A DNA stretch of 23,154 nucleotides from an uncultured Agathobacter sp. (GCA_934365945.1 CAKRNE010000029.1:1-23154), one strand, 5' to 3'. Shown: positions 1 through 7,414, counted from the first letter of the stretch. Notes: generated by a model not told the origin, from the letters alone. Program-made: numbers and translations.

Positions 1-1221
1 CAAATAATGATTTTGCCATTGTCTGTTACCTCCACATTCTTTTTTATTTTGAATGTCCGCAAAATCCGTCCTACATCTCTGGGTCAGATACCCGGTCATA
101 AAGAGCGTACTCCACAGATTATCGATAGAAGAATACAATTCCTTATAGGTCAGCTCCGGATTAATTTCTTTCTGGACAATCCCGCCATTCACCAATTGTT
201 CCAATTCCATTTTTGTCAATTTATGTGGCTCATTTATACTTTCGATGAAATGGCTGATTACACTGTTTCCACTTGTATTCGCCCAGTAATTCTTCGGAGC
301 AAGCCTTGGATCTGTACGATGATCACTGCAGAAATTAATCACGTCCCACGGACAATAAACCTCTACATCTCCAAAACGATAACCATCATACCATGCTTTT
401 ACTGTCTCATAATATTCTTCCTGCCCATAATACTTAAGAAGCTCTCTTACTTCATTATCTGTAAATCCAAATGTCTCATCAAAGCTTTTATCTGTAATTG
501 AATAAATTTTAAAATTATTAAGACCGGTAAAAATACTTTCCTTCGCAACGCGAAGACAGCCTGTTAAGATTGCAAATTTCAGGCTTTTATTCGTCTTCAA
601 TCCATTCTCAAACAAATTACGAATAAGTAGCACCATCTCATCATAGTAGCCATTTTCATTTGCTTTTGCCAGAGGAACATCATATTCATCAATGAGCACA
701 ATCACCTTCTTATCATAATGCTTCTCCAGTAATTCTGTGAGTTCTCTGATGCTATATACCAGTGAATCATTTGACATTTCTTTAGTCTTCAGTTGCTTTA
801 ACAGTTCCTGATCTGTCTCATCAAGCTTTGGGCTCTCGGAAAGAAATGACAATCTGCGCGCTTCTTCATTGATTGTTTTAACCAGAAAGCCTCGTGCTTC
901 CTCATAAGTAGTACCATTAATCCCTTTTAGACTAATAGAAACCACCGGATATTTTCCCTGATATTCTTCACACAGCTTAAGATTCCTTGAAATCTCTAAT
1001 CCCTCAAATAATGTCTTTTCACTTCCAATTTCAAAGAAATGCTGAAACATACTCATATTCAAGGATTTTCCAAATCGTCTTGGACGTGTAAAAAGATTCA
1101 CTTCTCCCCATTGTGCAAGCAGTTGCTCAATCAATCGTGTCTTATCTACATAATAAAAATCTTCCTGTCGAATCTTTTCAAAATCTTCAATTCCGATTGG
1201 AAGCTTCTTTAATTCAGCCAT
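1..1221 (-). CDS. AAA-ATPase-like protein (PF09820-type), 3' end outside window
   Basis: The reading frame is open from an ATG at 1221 (preceded by AAAGGGGGATGTAA) to the window edge, giving about 407 residues without a stop. The N-terminus (MAELKKLPIGIEDFEKIRQ, then FYYVDKT) and the Walker-A-like RPRRFGKS near residues 46-53 are typical of the AAA-ATPase-like family common in Lachnospiraceae and Bacteroidetes. A Walker-B-like VIVLIDEYDVPLAKA lies near the middle, and WYDGYRFG and YWANTSGNS are further family motifs. Members usually end in a PD-(D/E)XK nuclease-like domain, which would lie off the left edge. The cellular role is not firmly known. The last 25 or so residues before the edge (positions about 1-80) look less family-like than a neighbouring frame, so a frameshift there is possible but unproven. 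Confidence 0.8.
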   Translation of the reverse strand, partial: MAELKKLPIGIEDFEKIRQEDFYYVDKTRLIEQLLAQWGEVNLFTRPRRFGKSLNMSMFQHFFEIGSEKTLFEGLEISRNLKLCEEYQGKYPVVSISLKGINGTTYEEARGFLVKTINEEARRLSFLSESPKLDETDQELLKQLKTKEMSNDSLVYSIRELTELLEKHYDKKVIVLIDEYDVPLAKANENGYYDEMVLLIRNLFENGLKTNKSLKFAILTGCLRVAKESIFTGLNNFKIYSITDKSFDETFGFTDNEVRELLKYYGQEEYYETVKAWYDGYRFGDVEVYCPWDVINFCSDHRTDPRLAPKNYWANTSGNSVISHFIESINEPHKLTKMELEQLVNGGIVQKEINPELTYKELYSSIDNLWSTLFMTGYLTQRCRTDFADIQNKKECGGNRQWQNHYL

Positions 1222-1241
1222 TTACATCCCCCTTTCAACCT

Positions 1242-1293
1242 AAAACAGGATTCATGCTATCGTTGTTTTTAATGATAACATGAATCCTGTTTT
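1242..1293 (-). terminator. long perfect hairpin upstream of AAA-ATPase-like gene
   Basis: AAAACAGGATTCATG (1242-1256) and CATGAATCCTGTTTT (1279-1293) are perfect 15-bp inverted repeats around a 22-bp loop that can pair further (TATC/GATA). On the minus strand the stem ends in TTTT, 20 bp before the ATG at 1221. It may terminate transcripts from the right or act in the leader of the ATPase-like gene; the short U-tract keeps confidence moderate. Confidence 0.5.
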
Positions 1294-1309
1294 CTGCCAA
1301 GTAAGGATA

Positions 1310-1339
1310 TTAATATGACTTTCTTTCCTATATAAGCAA
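1310..1339 (-). promoter_or_regulatory. possible sigma-A promoter for the AAA-ATPase-like gene
   Basis: On the minus strand TTGCTT (1339-1334) is followed after 18 bp by TATTAA (1315-1310). It lies upstream of the 1242-1293 hairpin and of the gene starting at 1221. The match is moderate and rests on spacing and consensus only. Confidence 0.35.
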
Positions 1340-1550
1340 CGTTACTATTCACTCGTCAGCTTGTAACGAAGAAACCTATGGTATAGACTTATTTCAGTGA
1401 AACTATCGGTTTTTCTTATCTAAATATTTCAGCCACTCTGTCGAATACATTTGTATTTTCATCTCGTCGCATCATAATCTCCTAAATATACAATCCGTAA
1501 CCATTAATGGGTTATTTCACCATATTTTACAAGTTACAATAAAATAGCAA

Positions 1551-1594
1551 AAGGAACTATCTCCTAGTCATATTCACATAGGATATAGCTCCTC
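1551..1594 (-). terminator. terminator of the HELSH-protein operon
   Basis: GGAACTATCTCCTA (1551-1564) pairs with TAGGATATAGCTCC (1581-1594) with two mismatches. On the minus strand the stem is followed by a T-rich run (TTTTGCTATTTT). It lies just after the 58-residue gene that ends at 1618, so it probably closes that leftward operon. Confidence 0.6.
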
Positions 1595-1617
1595 ACATTT
1601 GCCAAAATCTATTGATT

Positions 1618-1794
1618 TTATTTACATTGAAGCTTCTGTAAACCATCTCCGTGCAACCCCTTTCTGCGCTCTATAAGCTCAGCATGAGTCAATTTTGGTA
1701 CAGAAAATGAATTCCATCCACTTTTTACAAGTTTGCGCTTTCTTTCTATTTGATCAACACTAAATGCGCCATATACAGCTTTTCTATAAGCCAT
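1618..1794 (-). CDS. small basic hypothetical protein, 58 aa
   Basis: I do not recognise this gene. The ATG at 1794 is chosen over one at 1827 because AAAGGAG lies eight bases before it. The product starts MAYRKAVYGAFSVDQIERKR, is rich in Lys and Arg, and has no membrane segment or signal peptide. It follows the 845-residue HELSH protein by 58 bp in the same direction and is followed by a terminator hairpin, so it may be the last gene of that operon. Its reality rests on the good ribosome binding site and position; without homologues it could be a chance ORF. Confidence 0.5.
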   Translation of the reverse strand: MAYRKAVYGAFSVDQIERKRKLVKSGWNSFSVPKLTHAELIERRKGLHGDGLQKLQCK

Positions 1795-1852
1795 ATGCAC
1801 TATCTCCTTTCTCAAAAATATAAACAAATTCTAACACTTTTGAGCAGAAGTT

Positions 1853-4390
1853 TCAACTGCATTTGCTTCCTTTTTTCGGCTTTTCCGGTATATTTTTGTC
1901 AATTTCTTTTTTATAACACTCAATATTGCCTAAAACTTTACAATATAAATCTATTATACTACCCCCTCTCAATAACTCATACGATTGACGTATTTTTCTC
2001 TTAATATTTCTTTTATTATCGTCTTCTTTTAAAACAGTCATTATTTGCCTATAACATTCCCTTCCATACTCAAGAAGTTTACTTTTAACAAAATCATATG
2101 AAAACATACCATATACAATATTGACATCATCCGGCTGAATTGCCTTATCATTAAATTGTACTTTAGATTGCATAATCTCATGCATCACATATTCTCTTAT
2201 CGTTTGCACTGGGGAAATTCTATTCTGATCCATGTCCAAATCTTTATCTTCTGAAACATTAAACGCTTTATGATATTGTTCAAAATCAAAACCAAGTATT
2301 GCATATGCAGAAACATCTGAAAAAACCTCTTTATATACACTCAAAAGCTGTGATACTATTTTATCTGCTAAATCATCAAAAAGAGCATAAGTCTGTTTTT
2401 CTTCAATATTATCTTTTATGTCACAATATGTTCGTAACAGGTTGATTGTGTAAGTGGTATCATGTCCATCTTTCTTGTCAAACTCTTCAAGCCATTTATC
2501 TGAGCGATAAAAAACATTACCATAGTTCGCATCAAACTCTTGTAAACAAAGGATTTTATATGCTTCATTACTAAGCATAGGCTCCAAATCTGAAGCGTAA
2601 ATTTGTGTACTATTATTATATGCGGCCTCAATATTTCTATGCATTCGATTTTTAATATTGTTAAATACCCTATTCTTATATTGTTCTACTACATTATATA
2701 TTGAAGAATTTCTTTCCTTATGTTCTAAAATGTATCTGATATCTGAAAATAGAACATCTCTTAAAAGAAATGCTGTGATTTCAATGCAATCACTTGTTCT
2801 CTTATCTCTCATACGCAAAGACTCTCCTATGTAATGGCTCAATTCATGAACAAGTATAATCATAAACTCCGATTTAAACAGCATCTTCTGTCCAAATTTT
2901 ACAATTATTGCATGTTCCTTCTTTCCCATTCTATATTCTCTGGTCACCGGCTTAACCTTTGCCTCTGGTGAGAGCAATATATCATATCTATGTCCCTGCT
3001 CTTCCAAGAGCTTGCTAACAGAATAAGATAAACTCTGATAAAACAAACATAATTTTGTTGACAGACCATATGAGCTGCCAGAATACCCTGGTATCATAAG
3101 AAACATTTGATCTGTATGAACAGAATGTTGAATTACTGAATTGATACATTCGACTAATTCCAGCATATTATTATTTGCCTCTTCAATTTGTTCGTCATAT
3201 ATATCATCTTGTTTAATTACATTTTGATACTGTTCTAAAAAGTTAGAAATTACAGGATAGACCATATAAAATATATCATCTGTCATTTTAAAAATACCAA
3301 ACTGCACAACGGTATTGACTGAATTATATATTGACATAACCATAGGATCTTCAACAGATTGAAAAGTAGTTTTTATTTTTTCCATCAGGTCTAAAGGAAT
3401 ACTATCAGTTTTTTTATCATGTTGCTCATCTTTTTCAAATTCTGTGGGCATTAAATTAATATTATTAAATTTACAACTACTTTCAATATTGTATATTACG
3501 GTTCCAAAAGCTTCATTGTCATGTGACAAAACACTGTGTGGCATCATAAAAAGGAGTATCAATGTAATAGGTACATTGTCAAATACTAACTCTATAGAAT
3601 GTTGTCCATTAGAATCAAAGCACTTACATTCATTAATTTTACATCCAGCTCTGAATCCTATTTCCCTCTCCTTATTTGTCAATATTCCATCCAATTTTTT
3701 TATTGCTGCTATCTTATTTTTACAGGCTATTTTTATAGTAAACTCAGATATTACTTCATTAAGTTTACAATCGAGTTTATTCCACTCTAATAAAAATTGT
3801 TTTTTCTCATCACAGGTATTAAGATAACTTTGTGAAATTCCCAAAATTGAATGGATATACTCTACCTCATCCATTAAGCTGATTTGATTTATAATAGTAT
3901 TAAGCTCTGCAAGTGTATTACTATAAGCAAGCACTACACAATCAGCATTATCAAAGGTTCCCATTATCTTCATTTTTAGTGTGGTATTTACTTTAAATCT
4001 GCTTACCTTTTTATTAAAAGAATCTCTCTCTTGATATCTACATGATTCATTTAACTGAATAAACCCTACTACGGCAAATACGCTACTATTGTAAGCAGAA
4101 ATAAAGTTATTAATATTATCACTCTTATTTATTTTAAACAAGCCCACGATTTGCATACTGTATTTTCCTGTCAGGTCATTTATGGGTTTGTGAGTTTCCT
4201 TGTATAAAGCCTCTATAACGCTACAATTCGCTTTCAAGTTGTTGTTTGATTCTTCTTGTATAATTTTAAAGCCATCATAATAACCAAAGGTACTAAAAAG
4301 TTGATTCTCTGGTAATGAAGCTTCATTGTTATAATTATCTCTATAGTGCTGTTTATACAAAATCAGAGTTCCAATGTTTGAATTTCCCAT
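1853..4390 (-). CDS. large protein with HELSH zinc-metallopeptidase motif, function unknown
   Basis: An 845-residue product if it starts at the ATG at 4390, which overlaps the upstream stop as TGATG with GGGGG six bases earlier; a GTG at 4393 is the alternative start. The clear motif is HELSH at residues 515-519, in the context FMIILVHELSHYIGE, a classic HExxH zinc-binding site. E523 or E537 could be the third ligand, as in gluzincins. Residues about 80-190 contain two stretches reminiscent of a ferredoxin-like or Lrp/AsnC-type fold (for example KIMGTFDNADCVVLAY followed by a helix and a strand), but this is weak. There is no signal peptide or obvious membrane segment, so it is probably cytoplasmic, perhaps held to its membrane-protein partner. 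The gene is AT-rich compared with the polyamine operon, hinting at transfer. The family is not recognised. Confidence 0.85.
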   Translation of the reverse strand: MGNSNIGTLILYKQHYRDNYNNEASLPENQLFSTFGYYDGFKIIQEESNNNLKANCSVIEALYKETHKPINDLTGKYSMQIVGLFKINKSDNINNFISAYNSSVFAVVGFIQLNESCRYQERDSFNKKVSRFKVNTTLKMKIMGTFDNADCVVLAYSNTLAELNTIINQISLMDEVEYIHSILGISQSYLNTCDEKKQFLLEWNKLDCKLNEVISEFTIKIACKNKIAAIKKLDGILTNKEREIGFRAGCKINECKCFDSNGQHSIELVFDNVPITLILLFMMPHSVLSHDNEAFGTVIYNIESSCKFNNINLMPTEFEKDEQHDKKTDSIPLDLMEKIKTTFQSVEDPMVMSIYNSVNTVVQFGIFKMTDDIFYMVYPVISNFLEQYQNVIKQDDIYDEQIEEANNNMLELVECINSVIQHSVHTDQMFLMIPGYSGSSYGLSTKLCLFYQSLSYSVSKLLEEQGHRYDILLSPEAKVKPVTREYRMGKKEHAIIVKFGQKMLFKSEFMIILVHELSHYIGESLRMRDKRTSDCIEITAFLLRDVLFSDIRYILEHKERNSSIYNVVEQYKNRVFNNIKNRMHRNIEAAYNNSTQIYASDLEPMLSNEAYKILCLQEFDANYGNVFYRSDKWLEEFDKKDGHDTTYTINLLRTYCDIKDNIEEKQTYALFDDLADKIVSQLLSVYKEVFSDVSAYAILGFDFEQYHKAFNVSEDKDLDMDQNRISPVQTIREYVMHEIMQSKVQFNDKAIQPDDVNIVYGMFSYDFVKSKLLEYGRECYRQIMTVLKEDDNKRNIKRKIRQSYELLRGGSIIDLYCKVLGNIECYKKEIDKNIPEKPKKGSKCS

Positions 4391-5394
4391 CACAATCCCC
4401 CATCTACCTTTATATTTGTAAAATGGACAGCCTTTTCGATTTCTGAAGTAAGCATATCTTCAAGATTTTTAAGTTCCCAATTATTGGCATAAGCAATCTT
4501 TCTACTATTAATAAAATACAATCCTGATCTCCAACGTTGTCCATAAACATTCGCTAATGCACAATTATATGAATATGCAAATATTCTTATGCCTTGTTCA
4601 AATTCAAAGCGTTTTTTTTCATTTTCCTCGCATTCTCTCATTTGTTGTTTTTCATAAATAAACTCCAAAAAGTCATTTAATATACTTTCTTCAAATCTGT
4701 TTGCATTATCGATAATAAACACTATTACTGCCTTTATTTTAGCAACTTTTAGTCTATCATTTCTATTAATAAAGTTCTCATAAATGTACTTCCAGCGATC
4801 ATCAAACTTTCCGTCTTTAAGCAGAATAGCTTTTAATATTTCTCGATAAATTGCAATCATAAACTCTTCCCGTTTACCCAATTTATTCATAATTACGTTA
4901 TCAATTATATCAAACCACGAATTAAGTATTCTTTTTTCTTCGCCTATATATTTTGCCTGTTCCAAAGATTCAACAATCAATAAATTGTTCCATGTCGTAT
5001 AAATAATATTTTCATCGACACAAATATCAAAATTACATTTTATATAGTTTTTGACCATTTTTTCAGTACTAAGTGCATTAACTATATTTATTAATATTGA
5101 CAAAAATAGTACCATTACAATCAATTGAATTATGATTACAGTAAGAATTCCTCCATCACAATCAATTGCACTGTAATATGCTGTAAAAAAAATCAATATT
5201 ATCGCAGATAACGTTAAAATATTGATCACATTTATTCTCATCCTTAAAAGAATACATAAAACTCGATTCTTTCTTTCCCACATTTCGAACAATCTATCGT
5301 ATGATGTTCCACATAAAAAACTCCTCTTGCTATTCAAACAAAAAGATATTAATGATACTGTAAATGTCCATATAGCAATACTAATAGTTGTCAT
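4390..5394 (-). CDS. membrane protein with three N-terminal helices, function unknown
   Basis: The frame is open from 5463, but that ATG has no ribosome binding site and the first codons fall in a hairpin beyond the flagellin stop. The ATG at 5394, with GGAG ten bases upstream, is preferred and gives 334 residues. In that numbering, hydrophobic segments lie at about 1-21, 56-76 and 83-107. They are followed by a roughly 225-residue soluble, helix-rich, charged domain that is probably cytoplasmic. No enzyme motif is seen. Its stop overlaps the start of the HELSH protein gene (TGATG), implying translational coupling and a joint function. It lies just downstream of fliC1 on the same strand, so read-through from the flagellin transcript is possible. 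The family is not recognised. Confidence 0.8.
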   Translation of the reverse strand: MTTISIAIWTFTVSLISFCLNSKRSFLCGTSYDRLFEMWERKNRVLCILLRMRINVINILTLSAIILIFFTAYYSAIDCDGGILTVIIIQLIVMVLFLSILINIVNALSTEKMVKNYIKCNFDICVDENIIYTTWNNLLIVESLEQAKYIGEEKRILNSWFDIIDNVIMNKLGKREEFMIAIYREILKAILLKDGKFDDRWKYIYENFINRNDRLKVAKIKAVIVFIIDNANRFEESILNDFLEFIYEKQQMRECEENEKKRFEFEQGIRIFAYSYNCALANVYGQRWRSGLYFINSRKIAYANNWELKNLEDMLTSEIEKAVHFTNIKVDGGL

Positions 5395-5428
5395 TCTTTT
5401 GTTGCTCCAGTTTTCTTTTATACCACTA

Positions 5429-5457
5429 ATAGGGAACCCCATTATGGAGTTCCCTAT
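5429..5457 (-). terminator. hairpin just after fliC1, probable weak terminator
   Basis: ATAGGGAAC (5429-5437) pairs with GTTCCCTAT (5449-5457), with extra CC/GG pairs inside. It lies 22 bp after the flagellin stop. There is no U-tract on the minus strand, so termination may be incomplete and the downstream membrane-protein operon could receive flagellin read-through. Confidence 0.5.
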
Positions 5458-5478
5458 ATTCATGCATATAACAAATGA

Positions 5479-6648
5479 TTACTGTAACAGAGAAAGTACA
5501 CCCTGGTTTGACTGATTAGCCTGTGCAAGCATAGACTGTCCAGCCTGAGCAAGAATGTTGTTCTTGCTGTAGTTAACCATCTCTTTAGCCATATCTGTAT
5601 CACGGATACGAGACTCAGCAGTTGTTGTATTCTCAACTACGTTGTCAAGGTTGTTGATTGTGTGCTCAAGACGGTTCTGAACTGCACCGAGTGATGAACG
5701 CTGTGAAGATACCTTCTGGATTGCATTCGCAATTGTATCAATTGATGCAGTAGCATCATCTTCTGTATCAACTTTTAATCCTTCAATACCAATACCTGCT
5801 GCACTCATCTGCTCAATCTTAACTGCTATTTTATTACTTGCTTCTGAATCCGCGCCTACATGAAGATTAAAGATTAAATCATTATTTACTGTTGCTGTTT
5901 TAATATATTTGTTTGTTGCCAAATCAGTACCATCATCTGAAATCTTAATAGCCTGATTCTTATCAGCATATACTGCCGCACCACCTGCTACAGCATCATC
6001 AGCAGAAATCTCTTTTCCATTTCCATCATAGAATTTTGAAACATATTCATAATCAGTTCCTTTTGCTGCTAAAGTAGTTTGCTTATTGTCTTTATATACC
6101 TTTCCACCTTCTGCTAATGTCGTTTTTAGTGTGGCAGCATCAAGCTGAGTTCCTTTTTCATTATACAATGTAACCTGATCTTTGATTGCATACTGAGGAC
6201 TGGTAAAGTTTGCCGTGTGAGTTCCTGTAGTATCTCCTTTTAGCAAATATGTCTCATTAAACTTTGTTGTTTCAGAAACACGATTAATCTCTGTTGTAAG
6301 CTGGTCAACTTCATCTTGAATAGCTTTTCTGTCAGTTTCTGAGTTTGTTCCATTTGCAGACTGTGTAGCGAGCTCATTCATACGCTGGAGCATTGAGTGA
6401 ACCTCTGTAAGAGCACCTTCTGCTGTCTGTACTGCTGAAACACCATCCTGAGCGTTTGTTGAAGCTCTGTCGAGACCCTTGATCTGCTTTCTCATCTTCT
6501 CAGAAATTGTAAGTCCAGCTGCATCATCAGCGGCACGGTTGATTCTGTAACCTGATGAAAGCTTCTCTGTGCTCTTTGACTGTGCGCTTGTTGTTACGTT
6601 AAGCATTCTGTTGGCATTTGCTGCCTGCATATTGTGTTGTACTACCAT
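5479..6648 (-). CDS. fliC: flagellin 1 (389 aa)
   Basis: Structural subunit of the flagellar filament, exported by the flagellar type III apparatus. The start is the ATG at 6648 (MVVQHNMQAANANRMLNV), with AAGGAGG at 6663-6657. The longer frame from 6672 is rejected because its extra codons contain that Shine-Dalgarno. Residues 1 to about 140 form the conserved D0/D1 domain with LSSGYRINRAADDAAGL and the TLR5-type stretch LQRMNELATQSANGTNS. Residues about 141-290 are the variable, surface-exposed centre. The C-terminus (SSLGAVQNRLEHTINNL to QGVLSLLQ) is the conserved D1/D0. It is the last gene of cassette 1, behind a csrA-like gene, and its only recognisable sigma-28 promoter lies in the invertible segment at 7187-7320. 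Translation is probably also controlled by the structured leader. Confidence 0.97.
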   Translation of the reverse strand: MVVQHNMQAANANRMLNVTTSAQSKSTEKLSSGYRINRAADDAAGLTISEKMRKQIKGLDRASTNAQDGVSAVQTAEGALTEVHSMLQRMNELATQSANGTNSETDRKAIQDEVDQLTTEINRVSETTKFNETYLLKGDTTGTHTANFTSPQYAIKDQVTLYNEKGTQLDAATLKTTLAEGGKVYKDNKQTTLAAKGTDYEYVSKFYDGNGKEISADDAVAGGAAVYADKNQAIKISDDGTDLATNKYIKTATVNNDLIFNLHVGADSEASNKIAVKIEQMSAAGIGIEGLKVDTEDDATASIDTIANAIQKVSSQRSSLGAVQNRLEHTINNLDNVVENTTTAESRIRDTDMAKEMVNYSKNNILAQAGQSMLAQANQSNQGVLSLLQ

Positions 6649-6839
6649 AATATAATCCTCCTTGTCCCACATTGTGGGTTATTATGTTTGACCTCTGGAA
6701 ATCCTTTTCCCGAGGGTTGTGTAACTGCTTCGTGATTATTTTATTTAAGCAGCTACTGTTTTTATAACAAGCGGCTTCCCGGGTGTGGCAAATGCCACAG
6801 CCGCCTATTAACTAATTTGTTATGCTTTTTATCTGTCCT
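6649..6839 (-). promoter_or_regulatory. structured flagellin leader with CsrA-type binding sites, copy 1
   Basis: Reading toward fliC the RNA can form four hairpins. The first (6804-6771) has outer arms GCGGCT/AGCCGC and inner arms GTGGCA/TGCCAC. The second (6754-6723) is AGCTGCTT/AAGCAGTT. The third (6715-6692) is CCTC-G-GGAAA-AGGA-TTTCC-A-GAGG, with AGGA in its loop. The fourth (6678-6666) is CCCAC/GTGGG, directly upstream of the Shine-Dalgarno AAGGAGG (6663-6657). A GGA in a hairpin loop plus a second GGA in the Shine-Dalgarno is the arrangement known for CsrA repression of hag in Bacillus subtilis. The same four hairpins occur before fliC2. CsrA binding here is inferred. Confidence 0.75.
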
Positions 6840-7109
6840 TTATGACTTTGTAGATTTAGCCTTCTTCTGTCTTTCATTCCAGATAATCTTCTTGATTTCA
6901 TGCTGTGCTTCCTCTGAAATCTTTGGCTCCGGATAATATGTATCCCTTCTCTTCTCAGGATTTGGATCGTTGTTTGACCTTGATATGTTCATGTCTCTTG
7001 GGGCATCTATCAAAAGTCGACCATTTTTTCCGCTTCCTCCTGCATAGACAACTCTGATGTTGTCACCGATATTCACATATTCTCCTTCTTTAAGCGATAA
7101 TTTAAGCAT
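6840..7109 (-). CDS. csrA: CsrA-family RNA-binding regulator with C-terminal extension, copy 1
   Basis: CsrA proteins are small dimers that bind GGA motifs in mRNA leaders and usually block translation. This 89-residue product aligns without gaps to CsrA over residues 1-44: MLKL, G9, the IGD at 14-16, R31, the AP at 36-37 and R44, a key RNA-contact residue. Arg6, another RNA contact in Escherichia coli CsrA, is Leu here. Residues 46-89 are an unusual charged tail (NPEKRRDTYYPEP, then a helical KIIWNERQKKAK), longer than in typical 60-75 residue CsrA. The start has GGAGG nine bases upstream. The gene lies between the invertible promoter and fliC1 and so should be co-transcribed with the flagellin it probably regulates. 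Confidence 0.88.
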   Translation of the reverse strand: MLKLSLKEGEYVNIGDNIRVVYAGGSGKNGRLLIDAPRDMNISRSNNDPNPEKRRDTYYPEPKISEEAQHEIKKIIWNERQKKAKSTKS

Positions 7110-7161
7110 TCTGTATACCTCCGTGCACTTGATTTAAGCTGTTTCCATGCTTATTTAATTT

Positions 7162-7186
7162 GCAACATTTCTCTAAGAAATGTTGC
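7162..7186 (+). repeat. left recombination site of invertible segment 1
   Basis: GCAACATTT, core CTCTAAG, AAATGTTGC: 9-bp half-sites in inverted orientation around an asymmetric 7-bp core, the form of a tyrosine recombinase crossover site. The same sequence recurs inverted at 7321-7345 with one mismatch, and the match continues inward (ATTTTT). Confidence 0.85.
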
Positions 7187-7320
7187 ATTTTTTTTTCTTA
7201 CACATATTATATCGGACATCATTTCTAATACTTTACACCTAATTTTAAAATTTTTTAAAAATAAATATGCATATATTTGACGATATCTGCACATTTTAGC
7301 AATTGAAAGCCCGTAAAAAT
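7187..7320. other. invertible promoter segment 1, in ON orientation
   Basis: A 134-bp AT-rich, non-coding segment between inverted 25-bp sites, next to a FimB-size recombinase gene. It holds a sigma-28 promoter facing csrA-fliC1. The minus-strand sequence from the A/T tract (TTATTTTTAAAAA) through the promoter to GTGTAA resembles the plus-strand sequence of segment 2. The homologous pieces therefore sit in opposite orientations relative to their cassettes, which is the direct sign of inversion. Confidence 0.85.
7209..7235 (-). promoter_or_regulatory. sigma-28 (SigD/FliA) promoter facing csrA1-fliC1
   Basis: On the minus strand TAAA (7235-7232) is followed after 15 bp by TCCGATAT (7216-7209), close to the flagellar sigma-28 consensus TAAA-N15-GCCGATAT. 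The -10 lies 22 bp from the left recombination site and about 100 bp upstream of the csrA1 ATG. Confidence 0.85.
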
Positions 7321-7345
7321 ACAACATTTCTTAGAGAAATGTTGC
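7321..7345 (-). repeat. right recombination site of invertible segment 1
   Basis: ACAACATTT, core CTTAGAG, AAATGTTGC: the reverse complement of the site at 7162-7186 apart from one outer base (A7321). The core reads in the opposite direction to the left site, so recombination between the two inverts rather than deletes. Confidence 0.85.
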
Positions 7346-7370
7346 ATTTTTATTTGGCTGAACCTATTTA
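7342..7370 (+). promoter_or_regulatory. possible sigma-A promoter for recombinase 1
   Basis: TTGCAT (7342-7347), 17 bp, TATTTA (7365-7370), upstream of the recombinase ATG at 7415. The -35 lies inside the outer half of the right recombination site, so recombinase binding could repress its own gene. This is inferred from consensus only. Confidence 0.4.
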
Positions 7371-7414
7371 TGATATGAAACATATAAAAGAAAATAATCG
7401 TAAAGGAGTTTTCA

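Larger units (their letters stand above)
1222..1617. other. gene-poor intergenic stretch
   Basis: No convincing gene is seen in this 396-bp stretch. It holds two hairpins (listed separately), a possible promoter, and short broken minus-strand frames. One is a 19-codon ORF at 1475-1416 with a GGAG eight bases upstream of its ATG (MMRRDENTNVFDRVAEIFR). Another is a startless tail at about 1345-1415 ending in YHRFLRYKLTSE. These may be remnants of decayed genes; I recognise neither. Confidence 0.4.

Noticed and set aside
7..501. 164-codon plus-strand reading frame
   Set aside because: It lies opposite the AAA-ATPase-like gene, which has clear family motifs; the plus-strand product has no recognisable features or ribosome binding site.
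1242..1293. A third invertible site pair (15-bp perfect inverted repeat)
   Set aside because: Only 22 bp separate the arms, no recombinase gene is adjacent, and there is no resemblance to GCAACATTT sites; it is better read as an RNA hairpin.
6649..6672. Longer flagellin 1 start (MWDKEDYIM before MVVQHNM); the same extension occurs at 19655-19678 for flagellin 2
   Set aside because: The extra codons contain the AAGGAGG Shine-Dalgarno and a leader hairpin, and flagellins of this group begin at MVVQHN.
7162..7345. The two palindromes read only as ordinary terminators
   Set aside because: They are inverted copies of each other with an asymmetric core, flank a promoter beside a recombinase gene, and recur with the same half-sites in cassette 2. 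A terminator role may be additional but does not explain the pairing.
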